Source: Mesobacillus boroniphilus
GTDB taxonomy: Bacteria > Bacillota > Bacilli > Bacillales > Cytobacillaceae
Length of the DNA: 64,000 bases
Reading direction: 5' to 3'
Assembly: GCF_018424685.1 (NCBI RefSeq)
Contig: NZ_QTKX01000001.1
Span: 2,232,001 to 2,296,000, forward strand
Below are positions 17,048 through 26,074 of the stretch, one piece after another. The translations under genes were made by a program, and so were the position numbers. The first letter of the stretch is position 1; each line of letters begins with the position of its first letter. The notes under the pieces were generated by a model. The model searched no databases, was not told where the DNA came from, and saw only the letters and a program-made list of their open reading frames with translations.

Positions 17048-17914
17048 TTAAAAGGTGTAAAGCAAATCTCCTATCTTTGCTGACAATAACTTCTCACTGA
17101 AAAAAGCATGGAGCAATTCATTCTCATCCATGACCATTTCCTTGCCGTTCTGCTGCTTGACGATGATTGGGTGCTTGCAGCCACGCTGGAACTTTTCCAG
17201 TATCTGACCGACCATTTCATTCTCGGTTGCGTTTATTGGCTTTAGTTCTCTCAAATCCACCTGCTTCCCATAATGCCTTTCCATTAAAAAACGCATGAAC
17301 GTAAAACGCCGCTGCTTCCATTCATAATAGATAGAAAACGCCAGGAAACCGATGATGACCCAGACATTCAGTGTCAAAGGTGCGAGAATGATTAGTATAG
17401 CCGAAAAAATGACCAGGGTTCCTGCTGAAACATACAATGTCCGCAGATGTGCCTCCTGAAAGGATTTGTTCATCGATAACAGAATGAACACCAGCTTGCC
17501 TCCATCCAATGGCCAGATGGGGATAAGATTGAACAGGAGGATCATTATATTATATTCGATGAACAGCAGATGCCATTTCTCTGGAAATAAACCTGCTGTA
17601 AACAGCAAATAGGAGAGCGCCATCATCCAAACATGCTGCAGGGGGCCTGCCAGAACAACAATCAGTTCTTCTTTTAACGGCCTGTTCCCGTGCTCATCCA
17701 TTTCAGCTACCCCGCCGAAAGGAAGCAGGGCGATTTTCTTGATTCTCCACGAAAAAAAAGAAGCTGCAGCACCATGTCCCATTTCATGAACAAAAATAAT
17801 CAGCAGCACCATCATCAGCTCTATAAAATGCGCGGTCGCAACAGCAAGGGCGATGATCACCCACAATAAAGGATGGATGTGTATTTTTCGCAATAAGGCA
17901 ATGGCTTTATTCAA
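17048..17914 (-). CDS. spoIVFB: SpoIVFB, intramembrane metalloprotease that processes pro-sigma-K
   Basis: A 288-aa M50-family protease. The zinc site HEMGH (His43, Glu44, His47) and the third ligand Asp137 in PLDGGK fall at the numbering I recall for B. subtilis. About six membrane helices fill residues 10-195, followed by a cytosolic CBS-like domain (about 215-288) that binds ATP and substrate. It cuts pro-sigma-K in the outer forespore membrane after release by SpoIVB. Its start overlaps spoIVFA by 8 bp. BofC at the left end of the window belongs to the same pathway. Confidence 0.96.
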   Translation of the reverse strand: MNKAIALLRKIHIHPLLWVIIALAVATAHFIELMMVLLIIFVHEMGHGAAASFFSWRIKKIALLPFGGVAEMDEHGNRPLKEELIVVLAGPLQHVWMMALSYLLFTAGLFPEKWHLLFIEYNIMILLFNLIPIWPLDGGKLVFILLSMNKSFQEAHLRTLYVSAGTLVIFSAILIILAPLTLNVWVIIGFLAFSIYYEWKQRRFTFMRFLMERHYGKQVDLRELKPINATENEMVGQILEKFQRGCKHPIIVKQQNGKEMVMDENELLHAFFSEKLLSAKIGDLLYTF

Positions 17915-18683
17915 ACTTAATCACCTGGACGGGATCTACGAAGTCATCCCCTTTTTTAATAGCGAAATAAAATGAACCTTTTATTCCATCCGTACTGTCC
18001 ATTGCCGTACCTAACTTTGCTCCCTTAGAAATATATTCATAGAGGCTCACATCGATATCGTCAAGGTTTCCGTACCATGTTTCACTCTTGTCTGCATGCT
18101 GCACAATGACCGTTTTACCGAATCCTTCTTTCATGCCGACAAAGTGGACAAGTCCTTCATCCATGGCTTCCACGCCGGCACCTTTGCCGGTTTCAATCAT
18201 AATTCTCTGGCCATTGTCGCCAAAATCCTCAAGGATCTTCCCGGAAGCAGGGAGAGCATATTGGTTGTCTGGGTTCAGTTCCTGCTTATTTTCCTCATCT
18301 GCACTTTTTGCTGGAAGTAATGCCAGTGGCTTGCCAAATTGGTCTTCATACCAGTTAGAAACGGCAGCAAACTGGAATTCCTGGTCCATCGTGTGTTTCA
18401 CATATTGCTGGATCGTTTCTGCTTTTTCAGATGGACTCCGGAAAATGATTGCAATGATCAAAACGAGACATGCGGAAGCAAGCACCTTGAACAGAAAAAC
18501 TTCCTTCTTGAAAAGAGGATGTCCGCCTTCCCCTGGACCCATGTCATAAGATGGAATCCTGTCAAAACCATGCCGTTCTTCTTCCGTCGAGAAAAAGCGG
18601 TTATGATTCACTTTCTCCATTCTTTCCCGCTCTCTTTTCCTCTTCATCATCCTTCTGCGTATATCATCAGTTCTCGAGTTCAT
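17907..18683 (-). CDS. spoIVFA: SpoIVFA, regulator of SpoIVFB
   Basis: A 258-aa bitopic membrane protein. The N-terminus is very basic and cytosolic (RRRMMKRKRERERMEK). One membrane helix lies at about 65-82 (FLFKVLASACLVLIIAIIF). The C-terminal part (about 140-258) is a degenerate M23/LytM peptidase fold, without the catalytic histidines. It holds SpoIVFB in a complex until SpoIVB cleaves it. It heads the spoIVFA-spoIVFB operon behind a good sigma-E promoter. Confidence 0.94.
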   Translation of the reverse strand: MNSRTDDIRRRMMKRKRERERMEKVNHNRFFSTEEERHGFDRIPSYDMGPGEGGHPLFKKEVFLFKVLASACLVLIIAIIFRSPSEKAETIQQYVKHTMDQEFQFAAVSNWYEDQFGKPLALLPAKSADEENKQELNPDNQYALPASGKILEDFGDNGQRIMIETGKGAGVEAMDEGLVHFVGMKEGFGKTVIVQHADKSETWYGNLDDIDVSLYEYISKGAKLGTAMDSTDGIKGSFYFAIKKGDDFVDPVQVIKFE

Positions 18684-18722
18684 CCAATCCCCACCATTCC
18701 CCTTGTACTCTAAGTTAGTACA

Positions 18723-18751
18723 AGTCTATGACCTGTCCAATAAGAGTATGA
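18723..18751 (-). promoter_or_regulatory. Sigma-E promoter of spoIVFA
   Basis: TCATACT (6/7 to KMATATT) is followed after 14 bp by CATAGACT (7/8 to CATACAHT). The -10 lies about 40 bp before the spoIVFA start. This is the best mother-cell promoter match in the window and agrees with the known sigma-E control of the gene. A palindrome at 18702-18724 (CTTGTACT/AGTACAAG) overlaps the -10 and start site. Confidence 0.6.
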
Positions 18752-18774
18752 CAATTTCCATTAATTGAATGAAA

Positions 18775-18812
18775 AAGGCATCTGCTCTCGAACAAGTGAG
18801 AGCAGATGCCTT
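18775..18812 (-). terminator. Rho-independent terminator of minCD
   Basis: A perfect 15-bp stem AAGGCATCTGCTCTC and its complement, with an 8-nt loop and a short T-run on the minus strand, lies just after the minD stop. Confidence 0.85.
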
Positions 18813-18816
18813 GTGA

Positions 18817-19620
18817 TCAGCGGACTCCGAAGAACTTTTTAATCTTCGAAAATACGCCTTTATTATCGTTGTCTAATTGCTGCAAGGGAACTGATTCACC
18901 AAGAATTCTGCGAGCAATATTCCTATATGCGATGGAAGCTTTGCTATTTGGGTTCAGTGCGATTGGCTCGCCGTGGTTTGAAGCTTTGATAACTTCATCA
19001 TCATCGGCCACAATCCCGATCAAATCGATGGATAGATGTGTAGTGATTTCGTCCACATCAAGCATGTCGCCATTTTTCATCATATGGCTTCGGATACGGT
19101 TGATGACCAGCTTTGGTGATTCAACATTTTCTTCTTTTTCAAGCAGGCCGATAATCCTGTCAGCATCCCTGACCGCGGATACTTCTGGTGTTGTGACAAC
19201 AATTGCCTTGTCAGCACCAGCAACGGCGTTTTTATATCCTTGTTCGATTCCTGCCGGGCAATCGATGATGATATAATCATAATCTTGCTTCAGTTCATTC
19301 ACCAATTTTCTCATTTGTTCCGGCTGGACCGCAGTTTTATCGCTGGTCTGGGCAGCTGGAAGCAAGTAAAGGTGGTCATCGAAGCGTTTATCTTTTACAA
19401 GGGCCTGATGAATCTTGCATCTTCCTTCAACTACGTCAACAAGATCATAGATAATGCGGTTTTCAAGCCCCATGACAACGTCCAAGTTACGCAAGCCGAT
19501 ATCTGTATCAACAAGACAGACTCTTTTGCCTTGTAGGGCTAAAGCTGTACCTATATTAGCAGAAGTTGTCGTTTTGCCAACTCCGCCTTTTCCGGATGTA
19601 ACTACTATCGCTTCTCCCAC
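18817..19620 (-). CDS. minD: MinD, septum site-determining ATPase
   Basis: A 267-aa ParA/MinD ATPase with the deviant Walker A GKGGVGKTTTSANIG (residues 10-24), DTDIGLRNLDVVMG and IIDCPAGIEQG. It ends in the amphipathic membrane-targeting helix FSKIKKFFGVR. With MinC it blocks FtsZ rings at cell poles. It follows minC with a one-base gap, in the B. subtilis mreBCD-minCD arrangement. Confidence 0.97.
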   Translation of the reverse strand: MGEAIVVTSGKGGVGKTTTSANIGTALALQGKRVCLVDTDIGLRNLDVVMGLENRIIYDLVDVVEGRCKIHQALVKDKRFDDHLYLLPAAQTSDKTAVQPEQMRKLVNELKQDYDYIIIDCPAGIEQGYKNAVAGADKAIVVTTPEVSAVRDADRIIGLLEKEENVESPKLVINRIRSHMMKNGDMLDVDEITTHLSIDLIGIVADDDEVIKASNHGEPIALNPNSKASIAYRNIARRILGESVPLQQLDNDNKGVFSKIKKFFGVR

Positions 19621-19621
19621 T

Positions 19622-20302
19622 TTAGAGGCCTCCTTCGAATCTAGTTAAATTAGGTCTTTTCTTCATTAAAACTTGCAATCTATCAACAACAATCTGTTGA
19701 TTGTCTGATATGTAAGCACATTCCATCACGCGGCTGTCTTCTTCAGGGACATCATCTGGAGCCCGATTGATGCAATCACTGATCCTGAGTTGGGAGGGCT
19801 TCATGACAGATGCAGCAATGACTGCTTCCTCATTTCCTTCTGTGCCCGCATGTGCAATGCCTTTCAAGGCACCCATGATAAAAATGTTCCCAGTCGCCTT
19901 AACCGTTCCTCCGGGATTGACATCTCCTATTAGCAGCAGATCTCCTGTTATTTCAAGGACCTGGCCTGAACGGATCACTTTGGCAACAGTCACGATTTCT
20001 GTTTCCTGACGAAGCCTCTCAGCTTCATCCCTGGTGATCACATTCGTCTCAAGTTCCTCTACGATTAAGTTTCTCTTCTGGCGGATCAAATCTTTCAGTT
20101 CTTCCTCCTGATCCTTTGAAAGGTACCTGTTTCCTACCTTCACCTTAACCGATAGCAGCTGTTGCTCCTCCTGGACACGAGTTGAATTCGAAAGCTTCCT
20201 ATCAAGCTCCTTCTTCAATTCATCGTAAGAGCAAGTATCGTCCAAATGGAGCGTAAGCCCATCTTTTGTTCCTTTTATTGTCACATTTTGTGTTTTCTTC
20301 AT
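19622..20302 (-). CDS. minC: MinC, septum formation inhibitor
   Basis: A 226-aa division inhibitor. The N-terminal FtsZ-binding part (about 1-100) is followed by the right-handed beta-helix MinC_C domain (about 110-215) with [20 protein letters not shown] and [18 protein letters not shown]. Those repeated glycine turns are diagnostic. It works with MinD on the polar membrane. Confidence 0.96.
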   Translation of the reverse strand: MKKTQNVTIKGTKDGLTLHLDDTCSYDELKKELDRKLSNSTRVQEEQQLLSVKVKVGNRYLSKDQEEELKDLIRQKRNLIVEELETNVITRDEAERLRQETEIVTVAKVIRSGQVLEITGDLLLIGDVNPGGTVKATGNIFIMGALKGIAHAGTEGNEEAVIAASVMKPSQLRISDCINRAPDDVPEEDSRVMECAYISDNQQIVVDRLQVLMKKRPNLTRFEGGL

Positions 20303-20326
20303 ACTGGATGTTCACCTCATAAGAAA

Positions 20327-20511
20327 AGCGCTAGCGCCTTGGTCAGCCTCAACAGGCATGTTACGCCCTGCGAGAAAGCAATTCCACAGCCTGTCCAATA
20401 ACCCCAATATACTCCTTTGTTCCCATTCAACCGCGAATATTCACTAGGAGCAGCCCGTTTCCTCGAAAGCTCTTCATCAGGAATGCTACGGCCCGAGGGA
20501 CAGAAACTGGA
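20327..20511. repeat. Degenerate copy of the ~150-bp dispersed element
   Basis: The first 25 bp (agcgctagcgccttggtcag...) match the left end of the elements at 43.9 and 45.5 kb, and the right end keeps only ctggaca. The middle shares little. It fills most of the 337-bp gap between mreD and minC, in which I see no gene. An open frame on the minus strand through it is a by-product. Confidence 0.5.
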
Positions 20512-20534
20512 CAAAAATCTGTTTTATATCATTA

Positions 20535-20568
20535 AAAGGAATTCGACAAGCATTCTTCAAATTCCTTT
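20535..20568 (-). terminator. Possible terminator after mreD
   Basis: AAAGGAATT and AATTCCTTT pair over 9 bp with a 16-nt loop, followed on the minus strand by TTTTAATG. It lies 72 bp after mreD. Confidence 0.4.
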
Positions 20569-20639
20569 ATTTGAATAGGCGTGATCAATCATCCCTATAC
20601 TCCGCTGCTTCCATGTCCTCAAATACAGTAGATCATGAC

Positions 20640-21158
20640 TCAATCGTTCCTAAGTCTGTCTGCAGCATTCTCGAATTGTTTTTTAAATGGATAGGCAGCC
20701 AATATGATAAACGCAAGGTTTAGAATTAATGTCGGGACTAGTCTTATTTTAACATAGGTCGAAAAGTCCAGGTCAGTAATTTTTATCAACAGCATCAACT
20801 CGTAAACTCCTACCTCCAAAAGCGCAATGCCAAGTAGGGATAAAATTGAAACAATCAAAACATTGGTCTGCAGAATCCTCATCATATTTGCGAACAAATA
20901 GGCGATGAACGGGAACATGAATAGATAAATCCCAATAATTTCTGTGTAGACGACATCAAAAAGCAGTCCAAAAATAATACCATAAAGGATTCCATGTCTT
21001 GGACTCAGGTAAGCCGTCAAAAATAATATCCCTACCATGAGGAAATGCGGAACAAGAATCCGGTCACTGTTGAATAATTCTGCAGGCAGAAGTTCGACAA
21101 ACAAACTTTCCAGGATGAATAATAAAGCGAAAAGTGCCGGGAGCAGGAAACGGATCAA
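20640..21158 (-). CDS. mreD: MreD, rod shape-determining membrane protein
   Basis: A 172-aa integral membrane protein with about five helices, beginning FLLPALFALLFILESLF. It contains the conserved PHFLMVGILFLTAY and YGIIFGLLFDVVY stretches seen in MreD. It belongs to the elongasome with MreB and MreC. The start overlaps mreC by four bases (ATGA), so translation is coupled. Confidence 0.94.
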   Translation of the reverse strand: MIRFLLPALFALLFILESLFVELLPAELFNSDRILVPHFLMVGILFLTAYLSPRHGILYGIIFGLLFDVVYTEIIGIYLFMFPFIAYLFANMMRILQTNVLIVSILSLLGIALLEVGVYELMLLIKITDLDFSTYVKIRLVPTLILNLAFIILAAYPFKKQFENAADRLRND

Positions 21159-22045
21159 TTGTCTTCCTCCTCACCTTCACTATCTTCCAAGCTTTCTTCA
21201 AGGTCCACTGAGACCATTGATTTCTTAACAACCATAACATGTTCCAAATCATAAAGATTTGCTTCTGGCTTAATATATGCCGTTTGATTCAGGCCAAATT
21301 GATCAGGGACAACCTTGACAACCTTGCCGATTGGAAGATCCTTAGGGAAAATTCCACCCATACCAGTCGTGACGACATTCTGCCCTTTTTCAATTTCCGC
21401 ATCATACGGAAGCCCTTTTAACAAAAGAAGTTCTTTCTTCTTGTCATACCCTTCGATTGTGCCGTAAAGCGGCTTTTCTGCCTGGAGGATCGCAGAAATT
21501 CTGTTGGTCGGGTCAATGGAGCTGACTAGCTGCACGGTTGCCGAAAATGGTGTCGTACTCTTGATCTTACCGATTAAACCTTTTGCAGTAATAACCGCCA
21601 TGTTTTTTTCGACGCCGTTAGCAGCGCCTTTATTAATGATGATCAGTTCATTCCAGCGTTCAGGACTTCTGGCAATCCTGACTGCCTGAATTGGTTCGTA
21701 GTCTGCTAGTGATTCTTTCTTGTCTAAAATTTCCTGAAGCTCCTCGTTTTCTTTTTCAAGGGAGTATACTTTCGCTTCAAGGCGGGCCATATCATCAACG
21801 CGTTTCTTTAACTCTTTGTTTTCCTGATATGTATTTTGCAAGTCTTGAAGGTTTTCGATTAAACCAGCAATATAATTCGCAGGTCTTGAGACAACGGATT
21901 GCACCCAGCTGGTAGAGTCTTTGACAAACTGTTCGGGCCATGTCAATTCTTCTCTTTCCCTTAAAGAAAATCCAATCAATGCCACGAGGACTATAATGCT
22001 CACAAGCAGCATTATCAGGCGTTTATTAAAAAAGAACTGTGGCAT
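21155..22045 (-). CDS. mreC: MreC, rod shape-determining protein
   Basis: A 296-aa bitopic protein with an N-terminal membrane helix (about 9-27), a coiled coil (about 60-110, KELKKRVDDMARLEAKVYSL) and an extracytoplasmic double beta-barrel (about 120-275). Hallmarks are GAANGVEKNMAVIT, GLIGKI and VVTTGMGGIFPKDLPIG. The C-terminus is very acidic. It links MreB to wall synthesis enzymes and follows mreB by 76 bp. Confidence 0.96.
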   Translation of the reverse strand: MPQFFFNKRLIMLLVSIIVLVALIGFSLREREELTWPEQFVKDSTSWVQSVVSRPANYIAGLIENLQDLQNTYQENKELKKRVDDMARLEAKVYSLEKENEELQEILDKKESLADYEPIQAVRIARSPERWNELIIINKGAANGVEKNMAVITAKGLIGKIKSTTPFSATVQLVSSIDPTNRISAILQAEKPLYGTIEGYDKKKELLLLKGLPYDAEIEKGQNVVTTGMGGIFPKDLPIGKVVKVVPDQFGLNQTAYIKPEANLYDLEHVMVVKKSMVSVDLEESLEDSEGEEEDN

Positions 22046-22121
22046 GATTTACACCTCTAATCTAAAAAAATGGATTACAGAAGAGGAGGGAAGTGGATTT
22101 CCCCCGCTTCCCTTCTTCCTA

Positions 22122-23144
22122 TTACCTTGATTCTTTTGCTTTGCTCTTGAATAAATCGATATGATCTAATGCCTTGCCTGTACCAATTGCAACACAATCA
22201 AGCGGGTCTTCGGCGATCAAGACCGGCATTTTTGTTTCCTCACTGATGACCTTGTCCAAATTACGCAGCAATGCGCCTCCGCCAGTAAGGACAATTCCGC
22301 GGTCCATGATGTCAGAAGCTAGTTCTGGCGGCGTTTTTTCAAGTGTCAGCTTAACAGCATCAACAATGGCGTATACTGTGTCACGCAACGCTCTGGCAAT
22401 TTCTTCGGCTGTGATTTCAATGGTCTTTGGCAATCCTGTCAGCAGGTCTCGGCCGCGGATTTCCATATTTTCAATCCCATCCGCGTCTCCTGCTGAACCA
22501 ACTTCCATTTTAATCGCTTCAGCTGTTCTCTCACCAATCATAAGGTTGTAAGTTTTACGAATATAATTGATGATTGCACCATCCATCTCATCACCAGCAA
22601 TGCGCACAGATTGAGATGTAACGATTCCGCCTAGAGATATGATCGCCACTTCTGTCGTACCGCCGCCAATGTCGACAACCATGCTGCCAGTTGGCTCCCA
22701 TACAGGAAGGTTTGCCCCAATAGCTGCTGCAAACGGTTCCTCAATCGTAAAGGCATCTCTTGCGCCTGCCTGGCGAGTTGCGTCAATAACCGCTCGTTCC
22801 TCAACAGCTGTTATTCCAGAAGGAACACATACCATTACATACGGCTTACCGGCAAACCAGCCTTTATTCTTCGTTGCCTGTTTAATGTAGTATTTCATCA
22901 TTGACGCTGTTGTCTCGTAATCAGCAATAACGCCATCTTTCATCGGCCTTAATGCTACGACGTTACCTGGTGTACGGCCAATCATATTTTTCGCGTCATT
23001 ACCGACAGCAACGATATTTTTCGTATCCGTCTGAAGTGCCACAACCGACGGCTCTCTTAAAACAATTCCTTTTCCTTTAACATAAACGAGTGTATTAGCA
23101 GTACCAAGGTCTATTCCGAGGTCTCTTGTTCCGATCCCAAACAT
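22122..23144 (-). CDS. mreB: MreB, actin-like cell shape protein
   Basis: A 340-aa bacterial actin with phosphate-1 motif [18 protein letters not shown], phosphate-2 [18 protein letters not shown] and adenosine motif [15 protein letters not shown]. It polymerises under the membrane and directs lateral wall synthesis. The ATG at 23144 follows AAAGGGAGAT; the 16-codon upstream extension is rejected. It heads mreB-mreC-mreD, with minCD downstream. Confidence 0.97.
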   Translation of the reverse strand: MFGIGTRDLGIDLGTANTLVYVKGKGIVLREPSVVALQTDTKNIVAVGNDAKNMIGRTPGNVVALRPMKDGVIADYETTASMMKYYIKQATKNKGWFAGKPYVMVCVPSGITAVEERAVIDATRQAGARDAFTIEEPFAAAIGANLPVWEPTGSMVVDIGGGTTEVAIISLGGIVTSQSVRIAGDEMDGAIINYIRKTYNLMIGERTAEAIKMEVGSAGDADGIENMEIRGRDLLTGLPKTIEITAEEIARALRDTVYAIVDAVKLTLEKTPPELASDIMDRGIVLTGGGALLRNLDKVISEETKMPVLIAEDPLDCVAIGTGKALDHIDLFKSKAKESR

Positions 23145-23304
23145 ATTTGTATCTCCCTTTCTTAACAAAAAATGCAATAAAAGAACAGGCAATCTATAAC
23201 AAAATTAGTTGATTGTTCATAGGCAGATTTCCTGACAAAATTTTAACTTTGTCCGCAAAAATCATAAATTATATTATATCGCAACGTCAATCAAAATCCT
23301 AGTA

Positions 23305-23994
23305 TCATACATACCCTTTTTCCTTCAAACTAACATATTTATTTTCCCCAATGATTAAATGATCTAACAATTCAATTCCGACAATTTTACCGGACTCAGC
23401 AAGTCTTTTCGTCACTTCTATATCTTCTCTGCTTGGGGTAGGATCACCTGATGGATGATTATGGACGCAAATGACAGACGCTGCTGACCGGCGTACTGCT
23501 TCTTTAAACACCTCTCTTGGGTGTACTATGGAAGCGTTAAGGCTGCCGATAAAAATCGTCTGCTTGTGGACCACCTGGTTTTTCGTATTCAAGTATAAGC
23601 AGACAAAATGCTCCTGTGTCAAAAAGCGCATATCACTCATTAAGTATTTCGCACCGTCTTCCGGTGAGCGGATCACATAGCGTTCATCAAGGGTATGGTT
23701 GGCGATGCGCCTGCCGATTTCAACTGCCGCGAGTACATGGATCGCTTTTGCTTTTCCGATCCCTTTTATTTGGGTTAACTCTTCCAGAGTAGCATCTTTT
23801 AGAAGGCGGAGGCCCTCAAACTGGGAAAGCATTCGGTTTGCTAGCTGGAGAACTGATTCCTCGCGCGATCCCGTTCCTAGCAACAGGGCAAGCAATTCAT
23901 GATTGGAAAGGCTTTGAGGGCCATTCTGGACAAATCGCTCCCGCGGCCGCTCATTTTGCGGATAATCTCTGATCATTAATGAATTTGTAGACAA
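23305..23994 (-). CDS. radC: RadC family JAB-domain protein (UPF0758)
   Basis: A 229-aa protein with an N-terminal helix-hairpin-helix (about 40-90, LTQIKGIGKAKAIHVLAA). The C-terminal JAB/MPN metalloprotease-like domain (about 105-228) has HNHPSGDPTPSREDIE as its metal site. The historical role in DNA repair was later questioned, and its biochemical function is uncertain. It lies between mreB and maf, the B. subtilis order. Confidence 0.94.
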   Translation of the reverse strand: MSTNSLMIRDYPQNERPRERFVQNGPQSLSNHELLALLLGTGSREESVLQLANRMLSQFEGLRLLKDATLEELTQIKGIGKAKAIHVLAAVEIGRRIANHTLDERYVIRSPEDGAKYLMSDMRFLTQEHFVCLYLNTKNQVVHKQTIFIGSLNASIVHPREVFKEAVRRSAASVICVHNHPSGDPTPSREDIEVTKRLAESGKIVGIELLDHLIIGENKYVSLKEKGYV

Positions 23995-24059
23995 TCGGTT
24001 TTCCTCCCGGTCATTTATTATGACGAGGGAAGTGTAGAAGAAGTTTCTGTGGCTTTCTT

Positions 24060-24632
24060 TTAATAAGGAAGGTTGTATCCGATTTTTCTTAACTCCCTGA
24101 TCAATCTGGATACAGGCAGTCCAACAACTGTGTAATAATCCCCACTGATCTTTTTGACAAGCATACTGCCGAATCCCTGGATTCCATAGCCGCCTGCCTT
24201 ATCGAAGGGTTCACCGCTCTTTATATAGGTGTCGATTTCTTCATCTGACAATTCCCAGAACGTCACATCTGTTTTTTCATAGAAACGTGTTTCCTTCTCA
24301 GGGGAGATGATCGATACTCCTGTGTAAACTGAATGGGTGTTCCCAGACAGCTTTTTGAGCATCTGTAAGGCTTCTTGTCCGCTTTCAGGCTTCCCAAGGA
24401 TCGTTCCATCGTTGACCACGACAGTATCTGAGCCAATCACAAAACAATTTGGATAATCTTGAGCCACAGTTCCCGACTTTCTGGAAGCAAGGTCCATAAC
24501 CACTTCAGCAGGGCTGAGGGACTCACTGAAACTTTCGTCTGCATCACTGCTCGAGATTTCAAATTTCAAGCGGAGGTTTTCAAGAAGTTCTTTTCGCCGT
24601 GGAGAAGAAGAGGCTAAAATGAGGCGTTGCAT
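24060..24632 (-). CDS. maf: Maf, nucleoside triphosphate pyrophosphatase
   Basis: A 190-aa house-cleaning NTP pyrophosphatase (dTTP/UTP and modified nucleotides). It has the signature LASSSPRRKELL, then VIGSDTVV with its catalytic Asp, and DKAGGYGIQG. In B. subtilis overproduction blocks septation, hence the name. The ATG at 24632 follows AAAGGTGA. A 25-codon upstream extension lacks a binding site. Confidence 0.95.
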   Translation of the reverse strand: MQRLILASSSPRRKELLENLRLKFEISSSDADESFSESLSPAEVVMDLASRKSGTVAQDYPNCFVIGSDTVVVNDGTILGKPESGQEALQMLKKLSGNTHSVYTGVSIISPEKETRFYEKTDVTFWELSDEEIDTYIKSGEPFDKAGGYGIQGFGSMLVKKISGDYYTVVGLPVSRLIRELRKIGYNLPY

Positions 24633-24727
24633 AAAATCACCTTTCTTTTCTTTTTGCATCAAAGGGAGATACAAGCTAATACTATCAAAGTTCACCATTT
24701 CAAACAATCTAAAGTCCTTATTCTGGC

Positions 24728-24767
24728 AAAAAAAATCAGAGCCTGGCGCAATTTGCCGAAGGCTCTG
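24728..24767 (-). terminator. Rho-independent terminator of spoIIB
   Basis: CAGAGCC and GGCTCTG pair, with a second inner stem ggca...tgcc, followed on the minus strand by eight T residues. It separates spoIIB from maf. Confidence 0.8.
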
Positions 24768-24835
24768 TTAATTTGTACAATTTCCCGGAAAATATTCTTT
24801 CTCCATCCCGCCAATAAATAGATTGCCGGAATGTA

Positions 24836-25996
24836 TTACTTGCCAAGCGATTGATAGGCTGACAGGAATGCCAGAAGGCTTTTCTCCATTTCCGCCAGTT
24901 GGTTGGCATCCTTAGTTTTTTGGTAGCTCATAAAGGCAGCACCCGCCCTCTCCATGCTCGCCTTAGCCTTTAGAACGGTTGGATCCTTTAAACTCTTGTC
25001 TTCTATTTTGCTGATCATCGCCTGGTAATTTTCTGCTTTTTTCACTTCCTCCGACGCAGCTGCAGCTCCGCTCATCAGGATTGTATAGATTTCCGGTGCC
25101 TGCTGGAGGAATTCCGATTCAGCTGCTGTTAAGCCAGCTGCCGTTCCACCTGCAATCTCGAATGGTTTTGCGAACACCTCAACCCCTTTAGCCTCGAGTG
25201 CCTCTGCCTGTTGTTTCGCAGCCTCAATGCTTCCAGCGGTTGCTAAATAGACGGCGAACTTGCCATTCACAGGAAACAACTCTGCTGTAACTCCCTGGCC
25301 ATCAAGGAGATTCACCCTTTCCTTTGCAGCAGCCTCTGTTGTGAAAATGCCATTCTGGATGATAAAGGCCGGAATTGATTGTAAATCAAGCGACTCATTG
25401 CCACCTGCAGGGCTTTCAGCTGTCGGACCAGCTTTTGGCTGGGTCACTGCTGGTGCAGCTGTATTCGGTTCTGATGGCAGGAATTTAAGGAATGTCACTC
25501 CAAACGCCGTCCCAAGTAAAACGGCAAAAAGGACATTCAAAATAATAGTCGTATAAAGACGATTATTCCGTTTCGTTTTAGTATTCCATACCGAAATGCC
25601 GATGCTTTTCTTTTTTTGCTTTTTTTCCTGCTTTGGGGTGATTTTGTATTCTTTGATGATTTCCTCATCGACAGGATCAGGCAAGATCCAGTCAAAGCTC
25701 TCCTCAGCTTGTTCTTGGGCGGCCGCTGTTTCATTCAACGCTGCATCCTTTTCCAGCGGATACACCTTGCTCCGGTCTCCACGGATATCGTTGATCTGGT
25801 AACTGCTGCTTTTTTCTTTATCATATTTACCTTTTTCAATGGGTTCTTCCTGTATAGGCTTCTTTATGCTTCCAATATTCTGATTTTTGTTGTCTACCTG
25901 AACCGGACGGTCCTTGCCATTAATCTTGATTGTGATTGACTTTCCTTGCTTGTCCAATGCTTGTACCTCCCCCTGCCCGTTCGTGTTTGGCTTCAT
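24836..25996 (-). CDS. spoIIB: SpoIIB-like SPOR domain protein
   Basis: A 386-aa bitopic protein. The hydrophilic, charged N-terminus (1-150) should be cytosolic. One membrane helix follows (about 152-172, TIILNVLFAVLLGTAFGVTF). The external part has an Ala/Pro-rich linker and a SPOR domain (about 205-280, FIIQNGIFTTEAAAKERVNLL) that binds denuded peptidoglycan. B. subtilis SpoIIB lies between maf and comC, helps engulfment and localises to the septum. The same position and domain order support the name although sequence is poorly conserved. It is separated by a terminator from the pilus operon upstream. Confidence 0.85.
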   Translation of the reverse strand: MKPNTNGQGEVQALDKQGKSITIKINGKDRPVQVDNKNQNIGSIKKPIQEEPIEKGKYDKEKSSSYQINDIRGDRSKVYPLEKDAALNETAAAQEQAEESFDWILPDPVDEEIIKEYKITPKQEKKQKKKSIGISVWNTKTKRNNRLYTTIILNVLFAVLLGTAFGVTFLKFLPSEPNTAAPAVTQPKAGPTAESPAGGNESLDLQSIPAFIIQNGIFTTEAAAKERVNLLDGQGVTAELFPVNGKFAVYLATAGSIEAAKQQAEALEAKGVEVFAKPFEIAGGTAAGLTAAESEFLQQAPEIYTILMSGAAAASEEVKKAENYQAMISKIEDKSLKDPTVLKAKASMERAGAAFMSYQKTKDANQLAEMEKSLLAFLSAYQSLGK

Positions 25997-26010
25997 CCTA
26001 TCATAGTGGC

Positions 26011-26045
26011 AAAAAAAAATAACAAGACTTTTGTCGTCTTGTTAT
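26011..26045 (-). terminator. Rho-independent terminator of the type IV pilus operon
   Basis: A perfect 10-bp stem ATAACAAGAC/GTCTTGTTAT with a 7-nt loop is followed on the minus strand by a run of about eight T, 30 bp after the pilO-like stop. Confidence 0.88.
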
Positions 26046-26074
26046 AGAATGCTTTCGTCAATTTTTTTACTAGA

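Noticed and set aside
20317..20514. 65-codon open frame on the minus strand
   Set aside because: It coincides with the degenerate dispersed element between minC and mreD and has no support as a gene.
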